Shown here piece after piece: positions 24,113 through 36,417 of a DNA stretch of 64,000 bases (its first letter is position 1; each line of letters opens with the position of its first letter). The position numbers and the translations under genes are program-made. Source of the DNA: Ancylostoma caninum. Its lineage: Eukaryota; Nematoda; Chromadorea; Rhabditida; Ancylostomatidae. The notes beneath the pieces were generated by a model. It was not told the origin of the DNA, did not search any database, and was given only the letters and a program-made list of their open reading frames with translations. The stretch spans positions 186,001 to 250,000 of the forward strand of contig JBAJFG010000074.1 in NCBI GenBank assembly GCA_037903475.1. Direction: 5' to 3'.

Positions 24113-27100
24113 TCATATACACGTATCCCATGACAAAATAACAACAATGAGTCCAATTACGGCCAAAAGGTCTAAACAATAAAATTCAACGAAGGACAGC
24201 TTTTGAGCAGCATGTAACGTGAAGTATTTCGTATCACTAGTTGCTAGTTTTAGTATATAGTTGAGCGTCGAGTATGGACGAGTTGTTGGTTTGTCGGCCA
24301 GCATCGACGAGAGCTTCCTAGCACGTGTGGTGTAGCTGAATTCCAGAACAATGAGCAGTTTTACTAGTTTGTATAGGTTTTTACTGAACCGATCACCTCT
24401 CATCGTCCAGCACGTCTCGCACTGCTTCGTGGACAATCTCTGGAGTCAATCGTAACTTGTCCAGGACTCTGGCGATGCCGAAACGCTGAGCTCGCATCGC
24501 GTTGATCTTCTGGTCAGCGAACAGCGGCATCAGTACCGCTGGCACACCAGCCTGAATTATGTGCGTGGCAGGAATGGTCGAGATGATCCAGGAAATTTCT
24601 GTGATATTGCGTACCTGTGCCGTTTCCAGAAACGAGTTGTAGCCGCCATGTGCAATCAGTAGTTTCATATTAGGCAGCTCTGTAAAAAATATGTCGAAAA
24701 AGAGTAGTGGATTGAAACATAAGTAATCAAAAATAAGTGTTTAAGTTGTCATGTTTTCCAAAATCACTGCAGAAAAGAAGTTGGTAAATGGAAAAATGAA
24801 ATTCGAAGGAAACTTCTGGAAAATCATTCAATTATTTTTATTTATTTGTTTAATACACCGCGAGGGTGTGCCATCAAATACAGTACCAAGAACTTGAGTC
24901 AGAATCTGAATGACAAATAAGAAAACACCATGTAAAACTGACAATTAGAGCTAGGTTGGCAACACAATGAAATAATATCATCATATGCGAGATCATCTGC
25001 TAAAAGGAGCATTGTCGATTTTTAATTTGCTTTAATTAGTTAGTTTAGTCGGTTTTATTTTATTTTTTTAAAAGTTTTCTAAAGGAGGATTCCTTGGGTT
25101 TTACACTTTTCCCTTTTCTTTGATTAATAAATTCAGTTTCAAATCAACTTTTCCAGAAAAAAAAACTCCAAATGAATGGATTACTCCTGAGAATCCTCTT
25201 CCAGCTGCATGGTAAGCAATATGAGAGTGCGCAGACTGCAAGGAAGGGGCGTGGCATCTCATGGCGACTACGACAAGCATTGTCGTGATTGGTTGATTTC
25301 ACTAGGAAGAGTTTCCGACCCAATGATTATAGCGCGTTCCACCAGGGAACATAGTTGTGAAGATACATATTAGAGAAAGAGAGAACGCGAGAAATAGTGC
25401 TGTATTCAGAGAGGCGGGCGAGAAATGCAGATCACAGGCACAAATACTTAACTATCGTAGTTTTTGAAACAGACTATATTAGGAACATTATTTTTTTTTT
25501 AGCAGGATTTAATGTCGGAGCTGGTGTGACAGTAAGAATGACAGCACTGCTTTCAGGATTTTTCTACATGGTCGATGAAATCCATGAAACGTTACACTCG
25601 CAAATCAGCTACTGTTAGCGTGATTGGTAATCCTACGGATTGTATAGGGTTAGGGGAAGCAGAGCATGGAGTTGGTTAGCTAACACAGCTCTGTTAGGTT
25701 ATGTGATCCTAAGCCTTAACCCTGATGGCAGAAAAGTACTTCGAAATTGTCTCAGAGGGGGAAGTCCATCTCATTTACAGCCAGATTTTCAACGGCGATA
25801 ATTGCTTTAAGGGGTAATAACAACTCCAGGCGATAATTAGGATTTTAGATAAAATCATCTATGGAATATAGTACTGAAATAGAACTCACTCATTATGTCC
25901 TTCTGCGGCAGCCATTTGAGGAGGTGCAAATGTTTGATAGAGTCTGCTTGTTCAACCTAAAAAAGGCTACTAGTTTTTAATTATCAGTAAATTTCGTATC
26001 GACACCATAGTTTGATCCGCTAGAGAGCTTTTCGCTCCTGGGAATGCTTCCTGGGCCCGGATGGATCATTGGAAGGGTCTTCTCACACGAATTGGTCTAG
26101 CTAGCTTACCCATGGGTAACGGCTGGATGTGGACAACGTCACGTTGGGTAAACATGTTCATGGGTGCCAGGTGGAGGGCAAATTTGGGCACTTGGTACCA
26201 TGGACAATCTCAGTGATGCATCCCGGCCTTAATATCGAGTTACCCTGGTGAGCTGGGACAGATTACCAAACCCTAACAATTTTAATGGATGGTTTCCATC
26301 AACGGAGAGAGATAGGATGATCTCCCCGTACCTCTAAAGCCGTACTACCAGATTTTTGCGATCCTACCCCGGATTGCTTACACTAGGACCTACCCAGTAG
26401 TCTTTGCCACATCGTGTTCGTACATACAATATGTTAACAGTAGAGAAATATTACCCAACCTTACCCTCCATTCGCCAAAGAATTGTATAGTCATCCAGCT
26501 TTGCAAATGCTTCTACGAACGATTTCTGGAAAACATCATGGATAAGCCAGCCCTGTACTTTAGTACTGCTCCATATTCACGCAAATACCATTGAACAAAC
26601 AAGTAAACACTCACGATCATTTGCTCTGGCATATTCGTCGTATTAGAGACGGTGCCCAGCGAGAAAACGATTATTCCTTTTGAGGGCTGATCGAGAATCG
26701 AGCGCAGTTCCTCGTCAAACTCCACTTTTTTGGCAGCTGGAAAAGGGGACCTGTTGTCCTTTGGAAAGAGCTACCTACCAGTGTGGGGATCGTCATCCAA
26801 GAAAAGTACAAAAGTGGTATGACAACTAAATATGCGAACCTTTCTTGACCCCAAGCTCTCCAGAAAACGTAATATGAATGGGTAGAGGTCGAGGGAAGTC
26901 CAACATGCGTTCACCGTTGATTAGCAGTGCTGGTACATGTCTGGAAAGATCCCACAGATCCGGTTCCCCCTCACCGACAATGCCTGAATATTTCTATTTC
27001 GTACCCCACCATAGCCAGAAGCTGAGAATAGCCAAGACTCACTTCGGTAGTATTCATTTTCATCGTGGAGAAGGTTTTGTGGCAGGTTTACGAAGTCGAG

Positions 27101-30100
27101 TAGGGATAGATGCCATAGCAAATTGAATACTCGATCCGAGAACGAGAGAGTGAATCCAGCTGGAAATGGATAGTTATATCGAGAAACGGACCATGTGGAC
27201 TCAAGGAATTAGGGGCGGGGCCTAGAGGGGGAGGGGCATATTATTGGGCATTATTATTGGTCAGAAACTGGTTCAGAACAGTTACACCTTCTTACCGAGG
27301 AGAAACATGAGTGACTCTCCAGCAGATCAAGTCAAATCCGAGAACCCGCTTGCAACTTTGAAAAAATGTGAAAATAACTTTGAACTCAAGTTCTGAGTGA
27401 TTCGAGGTTCAATTACCCAAGTTATGGGGTTTTTTTCTTGTTCCTAAACATAACCATAATTTACTAAAAACATAAATATAGGTGCAAATATTATTCAAAT
27501 ATGAATGTGGACGACTTTCACAATTGGTAACTTCCTTAGGTTTGCCAGTGAGTAAAGGCCTAAGTTTCATGCTCAACTACCGTATAAAGAAGTAACGCAA
27601 AATAGAAATATGTACTGCCCATCCTTCTTCTTGTTTTTGTTTAAATAAAATCGTAACATTCTAAGATCTATCCAGGGACCCACCAGATGACAACGGATGC
27701 GGCACACTTGCTGGCAGGGTCCTCAACCCAAGCTGTACTGCTGCAAAGTCATAAATCGAGGTGCCGTGAGTGATCCATACCACCTGAAATAATGCCTTGG
27801 TTCATATTTGGGATAAAAATAACTTGATTCGAAGATATTCATTCAACAAAACCAGAAGGATTTTAATTCTAAACAAATTCTTCACACCTTCCTCACTCCA
27901 ATTTTCTCCGCGATAGCCAGCGGACATAGGTCGTGGAAATGAGCAATGGCCAAATCGAAGTTCTCGGCACGGAACTGAGCGAATACCTGAAAGGTAAGAA
28001 AAGGGTAAAAAAAGGTAGGTAAAACAATCTGCACACGGTCCCGGTATCCATCCAATTAGTACGCTATTCCGAACGTTGAAAAACGTAGCATGTGTAGCCT
28101 GGTGGGGGGGGGGGGGGATTACTCTAGTAATAACAGAGATCCGTGTCAAAAATTCCTCGTTGTTGGAGGAACAGGAGAGAATCTGTTTTCGCGTTCTCAG
28201 TTCTCAGTTCTGAGTTTCCGTAATATTTTTTTACTGTTATTGGAGCACCATTGAGTGAATGTAGTCAAATACAGTGGTGGTCGGTAGCGAAGGTCAATTG
28301 CCTCAGGCCGCCTCACGGCGCCCCACGCAAAGCCGGTCCTCAGGTAAAAAAGAGGTTAACTAACCAGAAAAGCAAAAATTCGTTGAAGTTGTAGCTTGTA
28401 AAGACTACATCCATTCCCAATAATGGAATGAAGTGAGATTTGTCTTCATGCACACTCTTCAAATTTTACCGAAATTTCAAAAATTGCAAGTTCGGAGAGA
28501 TACATGCTGTTCAATCACGATCCTTTGGTACAGTTTCATGCAGATTTGTAGAATTTACTCTGTATTGTAATAAAAATTTTGCGGAAATGCCAGTTGCTGT
28601 ATCCCGCAAGGGCTGATATTTAACGATAAACTTGTAGTGATACGAAATTTTAGCTCAACGTTGAGATGATCTGCTACTATTTTCTTTTAAAGAGCAGAAT
28701 AACAATTACAAACACGATTTCTCACCTTCACACATCTAATATGTAAGCAAATGGCACTAGAACGGTTGTTTTCCAACAGTTTCTAATTTTCGCCCCCAAA
28801 AATTCAACGACAAGACTCGCGATCTTGGCTGAGAATTGGAGCTGGCACTAGTCGCTCTGACTGGCAATAACGGAATATTTTACTGTTCACCCGAAAACCA
28901 GGTGATAATCACTTTTTGGAGCAGTTAGCAGTGAAATAATAATTTAGATAGTGCAGGGATACAAAGCGTGGTTTTACTGCAGGCAAAAATAGAATAAGTT
29001 ATCATTTCCCATAGTTTTATTCTATCCCTTATTCAAAGCTTCTCACTCGACTACCATGTGGATGTACTTTGAGTTCCACTTCTTAGGTATGACCTAACAA
29101 CGCTTGAGGGATTCTCTTTTTCACACCTTCCAGAACTGAGGAATTGGAGGCCATCGCTGAGGGGTAAGCAGTGACCTACCCTCTAGCGTGGATTAACACA
29201 TCAAAATCTTGTCATCGAAACAACGAGGTCAATGCACAAACTGAGCAAATATTGCAGATTTATTGTCGTGTTGTTTCTTCTTGTTTGAGCAGCAGTCACC
29301 TTCCTTCCATTCGAAGAACTTTCACTTTCTTCTTTGAAAAAGTTTTCACTTTCCTGGGGTAAGCTAGCCATTCTCTGACTCTCAAACCTGCATGCTACCT
29401 TTTACATACTATATGCTCTTCTTGCAAAAAAATGGGTGACATTCGCATGATATAGGAGTGAATGGCAGGAACATTCCGCTATCACTAGTCATAGCGGTTA
29501 TTGCCAGCTCCGAAGCACAACCAAGTCAGCGAGTCCCGTCATTGAATTTTTGGGTGTGAGAAATAATGTCTGCTAGAGAACAGCCCTTCTACAGCTATTC
29601 GCTCTTAAATCAAGTGTAGAGGTATGCAGTCGTGTCTGGAGATATTTTTCTACTCCTGAAGAGAAAATACAAACAGATCAATTGAGCGTTTCGTAGAAAT
29701 TCCATGTAACTGCGAGTTTGCTCTTGCGTACTGGCTGTTGCATGGAGCGGCAATCGGTATTTCCGCAGAACTTCATTACAAACGACGTGAATTCTACAAA
29801 TCTAAACTAATTTGCACAAAGAGGTTACGCATGAACGGAGTGTATCTCTCCGAATCTGCAATTAAAAAAAACTCGAAAAAAAATGGAAGTGTTTGCAAGA
29901 AGACAAATTATAGTTCATTGTATTACTGGGAATGCATATAGTTCTGACACACTACAGGTTCACCGAATTTATGTTTTTCTGACTAGTTGAGCCCTTTTTA
30001 TCTGAGGACCGGCATTGCGTGAGGCGGCGTGAGGCAGCCTGAGGCAATTGCCACTCGGCAAGCGACCCCACTGTAAATAAATAAATAAACAAGTAAATAG

Positions 30101-31107
30101 ATATAAGTAAATAAATAATGGTAGTGGTCAGGTGGAGCACTGTATCGGTGACTGATCAACACATCGGAAATACCTCCGGGTCATGTTCAAGCATCTGAGC
30201 ACATGCTTCCACTCGCATATCTTTAAATTCCTGTCCAGTCCACCATAAGTCGTAGGCGTCGCCAGCGGAGAACATCAGCGATTGGAACACCTGCAACTGA
30301 GGATTGGACCTGGAAGCTTGACTATCGAAAGGTCAGTAGGTTAGAATACTCAGCGGCAAACTACTACTTTTTCGAGAAATATTCGTACCACAGCCAAGGG
30401 GACCTTTGCGAGTTTAACACACCTTCAAACCCTCGGTTTTGAGCTTGTCTTTGAAGTGAATTGCTATGCGATGCTCAGTCACACCAGCTGGAAGTCGGTT
30501 ATTCCCAGTGTCCAACATTGCCATTTCCATTTGTGTCCACATTTTGACGTCATGGCCCAGGAATCTGCAAACAAAGCACCTTGAAATTGTCATTCCCTAA
30601 AGCTCTATGAAAAAAGTTTTTCTGCTTCAAACAGTATTTTTGTTGAAGTTGAATTATGCCTGACTTGAGTCACCTTATTCAAATTATCATGACTATTCAA
30701 CAAAAAAAAACATAGTACTCGAATAAGCCCGAGAAAATTTGAAAATGGCTCAATCGAAATGTTTTCACGGAAGAAATACGTATGTATGAGTAAAAATATT
30801 TTTATATACAATTCCGAATGTGAGACCATTCAATCGAATAACGCTATATACCCTGATCCCCGTACAACTTCCACTTTCTTTATGTATACCGAAAGAGAGC
30901 CCAACCTTCCTGCTAATTTCTTTCTTTTCAGTTTTCCATTCATCTATTCTTAATTAACATAGCGAGAAAACAACTTATACCATACTTGAGCGTCTCAGCT
31001 AATCGATAGTTGAACAACACATGGCTGTTAGTGAACCCAGGAACGATTTGTAGAATTTTCAAAGCGTCGACAGCGGCAAGCAGGACCAGTGGCAGAATCA
31101 CCCACAT
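24113..31107 (-). CDS. UDP-glucuronosyltransferase (nematode UGT family)
   Basis: ER-lumen enzyme that transfers a sugar from a UDP-sugar to small lipophilic acceptors. Thirteen exons: 31107-30986, 30564-30423, 30290-30174, 27986-27888, 27783-27684, 27159-27043, 26983-26840, 26736-26615, 26525-26465, 25956-25890, 24679-24615, 24551-24397, 24335-24113; about 510 residues. Signal peptide MWVILPLVLLAAVDA; catalytic-type His29 in PGFTNSHVLF; ITHGTSIYDFAAVQ; GIIVFSLGTVS; donor-binding signature HGGYNSFLET...GVPAVLMPLFADQKIN (exons 11-12); C-terminal membrane helix LDLLAVIGLIVVILSW with a very short tail. All junctions close in phase except exon 9 to 10: the strong acceptor at 25957 leaves the frame one base off. 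A weak acceptor 10 bp further in (after AACAAG) would restore it. Either a 1-bp insertion has damaged the gene or the weak site is used. Intron 3 carries a foldback element. Confidence 0.9.
24836..24990 (-). repeat. possible 3' end of an old retroelement in UGT intron
   Basis: A TTTA-rich tract (about 24833-24850) borders sequence starting ACACCGCGAGGGTGTGCCAT. This resembles the tail-plus-3'-end layout of truncated non-LTR insertions on the minus strand. No coding left; assignment is tentative. Confidence 0.3.
28272..30073. mobile_element. 1.8-kb foldback (long inverted repeat) element in UGT intron 3
   Basis: Flanked by TA on both sides, with ends CAGTGGTGGTCGG and GGTCGC-type CCACTG. The two arms, about 28272-29020 and 29330-30073, are long diverged inverted copies. 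Paired landmarks include AATTGCCTCAGG with CCTGAGGCAATT, CATTCCCAATAATGGAATGA with the complement near 29920, TTCGGAGAGATACA with its complement near 29845, and CCCAAAAATTCAA with TTGAATTTTTGGG. The central region has no recognised protein. It lies entirely inside the intron between UGT exons 3 and 4. Confidence 0.75.
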
Positions 31108-31667
31108 CGTGTAGTGACCTCACACCAACGATACCTGAAAAAAAGGAAAAAAATGGAAAATTGAACATAGTGAAGACAAAAGGACAATGTTTTCTAGGTT
31201 GAACTCCTACTTGATTCAAATTCAGCACTACTCGCCATGCATTTTTGGTAAATTCCTCCAAATGGGTGTGTATCATCGTGAGTGGAAAGAGGGCGTGACC
31301 AGGCCACCATGATTGGTACCTTGATTGAATGCTCCAATCACAGTGGTCTGGTCACGCCCCATTTCCCCCTCGTGATGATACACACCCCCTCCAAATCTGT
31401 CTGGTATCCATGAAATCATCGAAAATGTGAGGATATCTTTGCGGACTGCGCATCGAAAGAGAGTTATAATAATTATCTCTAATTCACAGGAGTCAAAAAA
31501 TGCAAGGAGCAGTAGTAGACAAGGAGACAGACAGAGTAAGCCTATGTCCCGTAATATTAAGAACTTATTATGATAATAGAACAGTAATTCCAATTTTTGC
31601 TATTTCAAATTAAACGCTCGAATGCTTCGAATAGGAGAAGTGTCCAGCCTTGCAAAAGGACGATATA
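31108..31667. other. 5' flank of UGT gene
   Basis: A splice acceptor (TTTCAG) ends at 31135, 27 nt upstream of the UGT ATG, consistent with trans-splicing. At about 31265-31385 there is a short palindromic stretch: GTGTATCATCGTGAGTGG... pairs with CCCTCGTGATGATACACACC, and AGGCCACCATGATTGG also has a diverged partner. No coding exon recognised. Confidence 0.5.
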
Positions 31668-31937
31668 CAGTGGACGTCAATGTCGGTGGCCCATCCGCGG
31701 CCTCAAGGAGCACGCCGCGCAACCACGCCGCATGCGTAGTAGGCGATTTTTTCTGCTGCTGTTATGCTATATCTAGAGCTTTTCTGCCAGATTTTAAGGA
31801 TTTTTGACCAAATTGGGAAGAAAAAAGACTAGAAATAGCATTCCGACAGCATACGACACCGGTCCTGGCGCGCGCGGCGCGGTTGCGCTGCGTCCTTCTC
31901 GAGGCCGCAGATGGGCCACCGCCATTGCCGTTCACTG
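31668..31937. mobile_element. TA-flanked palindromic MITE, family B copy 2
   Basis: A 270-bp element flanked by TA. The left end CAGTGGACGTCAATGTCGGT and right end CCGCCATTGCCGTTCACTG pair, with subterminal GGCCCATCCGCGGCC and GGCCGCAGATGGGCC. Same family and similar length as 10842-11110. Confidence 0.8.
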
Positions 31938-32362
31938 TATGTAGAGGTCAACATGGATCCCTTTTTTTCAAGAGCTTACGAATTCCAGAATCTCACTCAA
32001 ACTCGAGTATACAGCCAATTTTTGATTATAACACATTACTACAGCTCAACTGCTGGTACAGTATACATTCAAAAATTCTGTACGTATTACACATCTGGAA
32101 TGTTTTCCTATTATGTTTCGTCTGGATCAACCCGAAGTAGTCCAGGTAGCCCGAAAAGATCCCTTGGCAACCGGAGCACACCGAAGAATTCACACACTCT
32201 ATAACTTATAATAAACATTGAAATCAATTAGCGACAGGAAGTCAGTTATAAGTAAATTGGTTCAAATTATTGGATAATCAAGTAAGGGGGTGAAGGCCGA
32301 TGAGCAAATCCAAGGAAAATGTCAGTTCTGCTTCTATGATATCTGCATCTGAAGGCAGGGGC

Positions 32363-32645
32363 CAGTGGCGGACGCAGAAAGTGGGCGGGAGGGGGGGGGG
32401 CGTGGGAAGAAAAGTGGGGTCTCCGCCGTTTTGGGGACCCAGACGGAAAATAAAATTAATAATAATATTAATTATAATAATAAACAATAAATAAAAAATA
32501 TATTAAAAATAATAATAAAAATAAACAATTAAAAATAAACTAACACAAGATTTTTATTTGTATTGTAAAGTAATTTCGAAAATTTGGCGACCCATTCTCG
32601 GGGGGGGGGCGCCCCCCCCCCCCCCCCCCCCTGCGTCCGCCACTG
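32363..32645. mobile_element. hAT-type MITE with 8-bp target duplication
   Basis: Ends are CAGTGGCGGACGCAG and CTGCGTCCGCCACTG, a perfect 15-bp inverted repeat. The flanking 8 bp are identical, GCAGGGGC (32355-32362 and 32646-32653). Inside, a G run at about 32390-32400 and a G-run/C-run junction at 32600-32631 extend the palindrome, separated by an AT-rich core. A related, more diverged sequence lies at about 43120-43195. Confidence 0.88.
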
Positions 32646-32653
32646 GCAGGGGC

Positions 32654-33577
32654 CCAAGTCATTCCGCCTCTTGGAGGTACATATCCTAGACCTTCTCGCC
32701 ATGTTGATCCCAGTAATGCACACTAATGCACATCAACAAGCTAATGAGCGACGAAAACACCACTTTTGAAGAGTTGAATTGGCTACATTTTTGGAGCCCG
32801 GAGGCGGATCGCTCCAAGCTGTGCTGGCTGCCTGCCTACAGCGTTGGACAACTAGTCTCGGCGTGTTCAATCGATAAGATCAGCGGCTTCACATGTCAAC
32901 TCGGGTTGACAAACTATTACAGACCCCGTCCTGGAAGACGGGTTTACAGACTATTCTGAGACAATTTGTGTATACCGTTGGAACCATAGGGTCGAGTAGA
33001 TGCAGAATCTACTGTTAGCTGAACCACGAAAATGAGGTGGATCCCTGCCTTTAAGGAAAGGTTTTGTTTAAAGAACGACTTTTTCCTAAATGTCAGCGGC
33101 TCACTGAATAGGCATCCAGACGTTTGGTGTAGATAATTAACAGACAAGACAATAATACTAGGATATTCGATGGCAAAAAGAAGAAATTCAATAAATCGCA
33201 TAAAAGAGGACCGGCGGAGCGTCAAAAATCCTAACAAATTTTGCAAGAGCATTCCGGAAATTTTTTACGACATGTTAAAAGGAAGCATATTAAATGAGTT
33301 AATGAAATGGCTGAGGATGCTAAACTTTCATGCAGAAAAAGGTCATTTCACATGCACATGGTGTAATATCGACTAACGGTAACGCTACGATGGACCAGGA
33401 TGATTTATGGCCCTTAATAGAGAGGCGTAAACTGTTGGCAGCGTGCCAAATTACCTAAGGATGCGCTAATTTGTGGTATTTCTTCTGTAGACCGACTGTA
33501 ATCCTAGCTAAGGGTATTTTCTCTGTGTACGATATGCTTACATATTGATTGAATGTGCACATGGTAATCGATAAAAT
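32654..33577. other. gene-free region
   Basis: No coding exon recognised on either strand. Confidence 0.4.
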
Positions 33578-33870
33578 TTATCGAACTCGAAGCGGAGTAT
33601 AGGTACTTGAGTACCTGTAGCACAAATAACACATCACAATAAATGCCAATAAGCATATCAATTGTAACAGGGTGAAGTACTGGTAAAGCTGAACTGGTAC
33701 AGGCAGGTCAAGGTAGCGCCCGAACATCACCCAGCTGCTGCCGTTGCTGCCGTCCGCGTCGTTGCCATTTTTCACCAGAATCAACGGCGCCATTCGCTTC
33801 TGGTTGGTTTTCAGCGATCGCGTCGAGCAGACGACTTTTCTGGATTTCGTGGTTGTTCAGGAATTGCACT
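33578..33870 (-). CDS. possible terminal exon(s) of an unrecognised membrane protein
   Basis: After an acceptor (TTTCAG) near 33871, one minus frame reads LNNHEIQKSRLLDAIAENQP. A second frame ends in a hydrophobic helix (YFTLLQLICLLAFIVMCYLC) and the tail RYSSTYTPLRVR before TAA at 33578. An 83-bp intron with donor GTGAAA and acceptor GTACCAG would join the two in phase; without it the second frame could be a separate exon. No family recognised, no upstream exons found. It could be a pseudogene remnant. Confidence 0.3.
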
Positions 33871-34194
33871 GAAATTGTAGGTATTACTTGTAAAGGCAGC
33901 ACGAATAAAAATATCCGGATTTGAAGAGACGCTAATAGCCGAACAATTGACGTAGACAGAAAAAAATTCATTCCAGAATTAAGGAGCATTAGAAACGCTA
34001 CTAGTGTGAAGTTACAGAGCAAAAGCTTAGGTGATCCCCCAATTTTCTTTCAAAAATCTGAATGACGCGCGTGGGCGCCAAATTCAAACGATAGGCATGC
34101 ATCTGTAGGCAAGGTGGTGAAGAAGGGAGCTTGGAAACATGAGACATCCGAATAGGGCGAATAGGGCGGAGGGCCTAGGACACTGTTCACAGGA

Positions 34195-34350
34195 GAGTAC
34201 CCACCCGAATATCGATTTATCGATCGACTCTATCGATTTTTCTCAGTTCAACTCCAATCCAGATCGAAATGGGCATACTGTGGTAAACCACCACGGTGAT
34301 CGCGAATTTGATGGTCACTTTGCACCGCGTGGTTATTGATTTATTGATTT
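34195..34350. repeat. satellite-family fragment
   Basis: Contains ATCGATTTATCGATCGAC, a TATCGATTTTT block, and GTGATCGCGAATTTGATGG followed by TTATTGATTTATTGATTTTC. This matches the linking blocks and core of the repeat at 836-1960. Confidence 0.55.
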
Positions 34351-34769
34351 TCGCAATTTCTGCTGCTGATGTGCCAATTCTAACATCAAACAACTAGTAC
34401 AATTGAAGAGTAAGGAGGAAAAATGAAGTTTGGTGAAATTAATTGATCGTCACTGCCTACTCTAAACAAGAGAGTAGGCGAGCAATCAAGTGATGTCAAC
34501 TCCTTGACCCTTTTAAAAGCATGAGAGTCCTCTATGAATAGAGTTCATACGGGCGCAAGACCAAATACTCGATCTCAGACAGCGACGTGTGGAAATGACG
34601 TGAGCGTCTGTGAGAATTTATGCGTTTTTGCGATCTTTGCAAGGTAGAACAGCGACGAAATCAACCTGGAGGCCGTTAAATTATGGTCTTCCTCTACGCC
34701 GGAGGATTTCGTTAGTTGCTCTTGACTCCGCTAATCTTGCAAAATTAGGAAGCTAGGATTAGTCTGATC

Positions 34770-34950
34770 TCATTTTGTAATGTAACCCCATTTCTGTAGG
34801 GTTACGGTAGGTATATTGTAAACACGGTATCTCACAGAATCCTCTCAAATTTGGTGGGGAGGGGTTGTTTCAGAAACTGATCACGATTATCAACATCATT
34901 TTTCATGCGACCTTCGGTTTCTACCCGAAATTCTACATTTTCTCTCAAGT
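34770..34950 (+). repeat. satellite-family fragment, left of nested retrotransposon
   Basis: GGGTTACGGTAGGTAT, CACGGTATCTCACAGAATCC and CTGATCACGATTATCAAC match, in the same orientation, the region 1555-1640 of the repeat at 836-1960. The matching sequence resumes at 36420 after the retrotransposon fragment. Confidence 0.6.
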
Positions 34951-34954
34951 TCCT

Positions 34955-36382
34955 GCCGAAAAGACAGTTACGAGTTAGTTAGTTAGTTACATTAGACAGT
35001 TACGCTCATATTTCATAAGAATTAATTGTGACAGCAGTGTGAAATTATTGATGTTCGCTGATGACATAAAATTATATGCTGGTTATGAACTAAATGATAG
35101 GGAAAAAAGAACGAAAAATCTACAAGAAAGCATTAATAGTCTCACGACTTATATGCATGTGTGGCAGCTGACTATATCTTTGTCGAAAACACATGTAATG
35201 CACCTTGGTCGTAGCAACCCAAAGGTGCCGTACTGGTTTAATTCAGACATCCAAATTACTGAATGCAGTAATATTAAAGACTTGGGAATAATCTACGACA
35301 ACAAACTTTCTTTTGATAAGCACATCAAAGAAATTGTTGTAAAAGCTAGGGTTGTCATGTTTCGTCTATTAAAAATTTTCAAAAACAATTTTCCCATGCT
35401 ACACTGCAAACTTTTCAAGCTGTATGTTCTACCAATATTAGAACACAATTCAGTAATTTGGAGTCCTTACCAAGTGAACAAAATCAGCCTCGTTGAAAGT
35501 GTTCAAAAAACCTTCACTCGAATCATTTGCCGCAGATGTTTCTCAGAAAGAACCACTACAGTTGCAATGAATTACGGAGACCGCTTGTGCAAATTAGGCC
35601 TAGAAAACCTTTGCTTAAGAAGAAAGGCACTGGATCTTTTCTACTTGTGGAAGATATGGAATGGACTAACTCGTCTTCGCTTTTCTAATTACTTCGTTGT
35701 GAAACCATGTCGAGGAAGACTTGGTAACTTCAATTTACACGTGCCAGTAATCGTAAAAACTGAAAGACAGTTACGCTCATATTTCATAAGAGCAAGTAAT
35801 ATTGCAAAACTGCTTCCGCTTGATTTTTTTAGAGGGAAATATTCTGTTAAAAAGATCTTGACGGATAAGGAACTAAGATTATTATTGCAGAAGAATGATG
35901 AACGCTTCTAATCTTGGAATTTAGCAACAGATACATACCACATTCTACGAAGGAGATGCACACATCATTTCATGAAATGCTTATGTTCTTTGATCTGCAG
36001 TTCATATCTATGTTAAAGTGTTCTTCTGCCACAGAGAGGTCTTCGCAGGTTCGGCTCTCTGACTATCTTACTCATTTACTATACGGCAGAACGTGAGACA
36101 AGAAGGTGATGGTGCTGTGAGGAACCAACAGATGCGATGCCTACGATCGTGTCTCACTTGGACCCACCCACATTAATGTTCAGGTTTAAGAGACAATTCG
36201 GGCACAGCACCAACCGCTCTGTTTGTGGGAGCAGCTGTGGTTTGATAGACGTAATTGGCTCACGCTTTCTGCTCTTCTGATCTACTATCTTTTTACCTAT
36301 TCGAGCCTGTCGAAATTTCTCTGGGGTTCTTTTCTTTCTCACCTTCTGTATGAAGAGTCACATTGTGATTTACCACGATGTA

Positions 36383-36417
<35 letters not shown>

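Noticed and set aside
32278..32769. Open frames rich in Gly or Pro around 32.3-32.7 kb
   Set aside because: They are translations of G and C runs in the hAT-type MITE.
35039..35911. A working reverse transcriptase gene
   Set aside because: It starts at the catalytic FADD motif and lacks the upstream palm, fingers and endonuclease, so it is a 5'-truncated copy.
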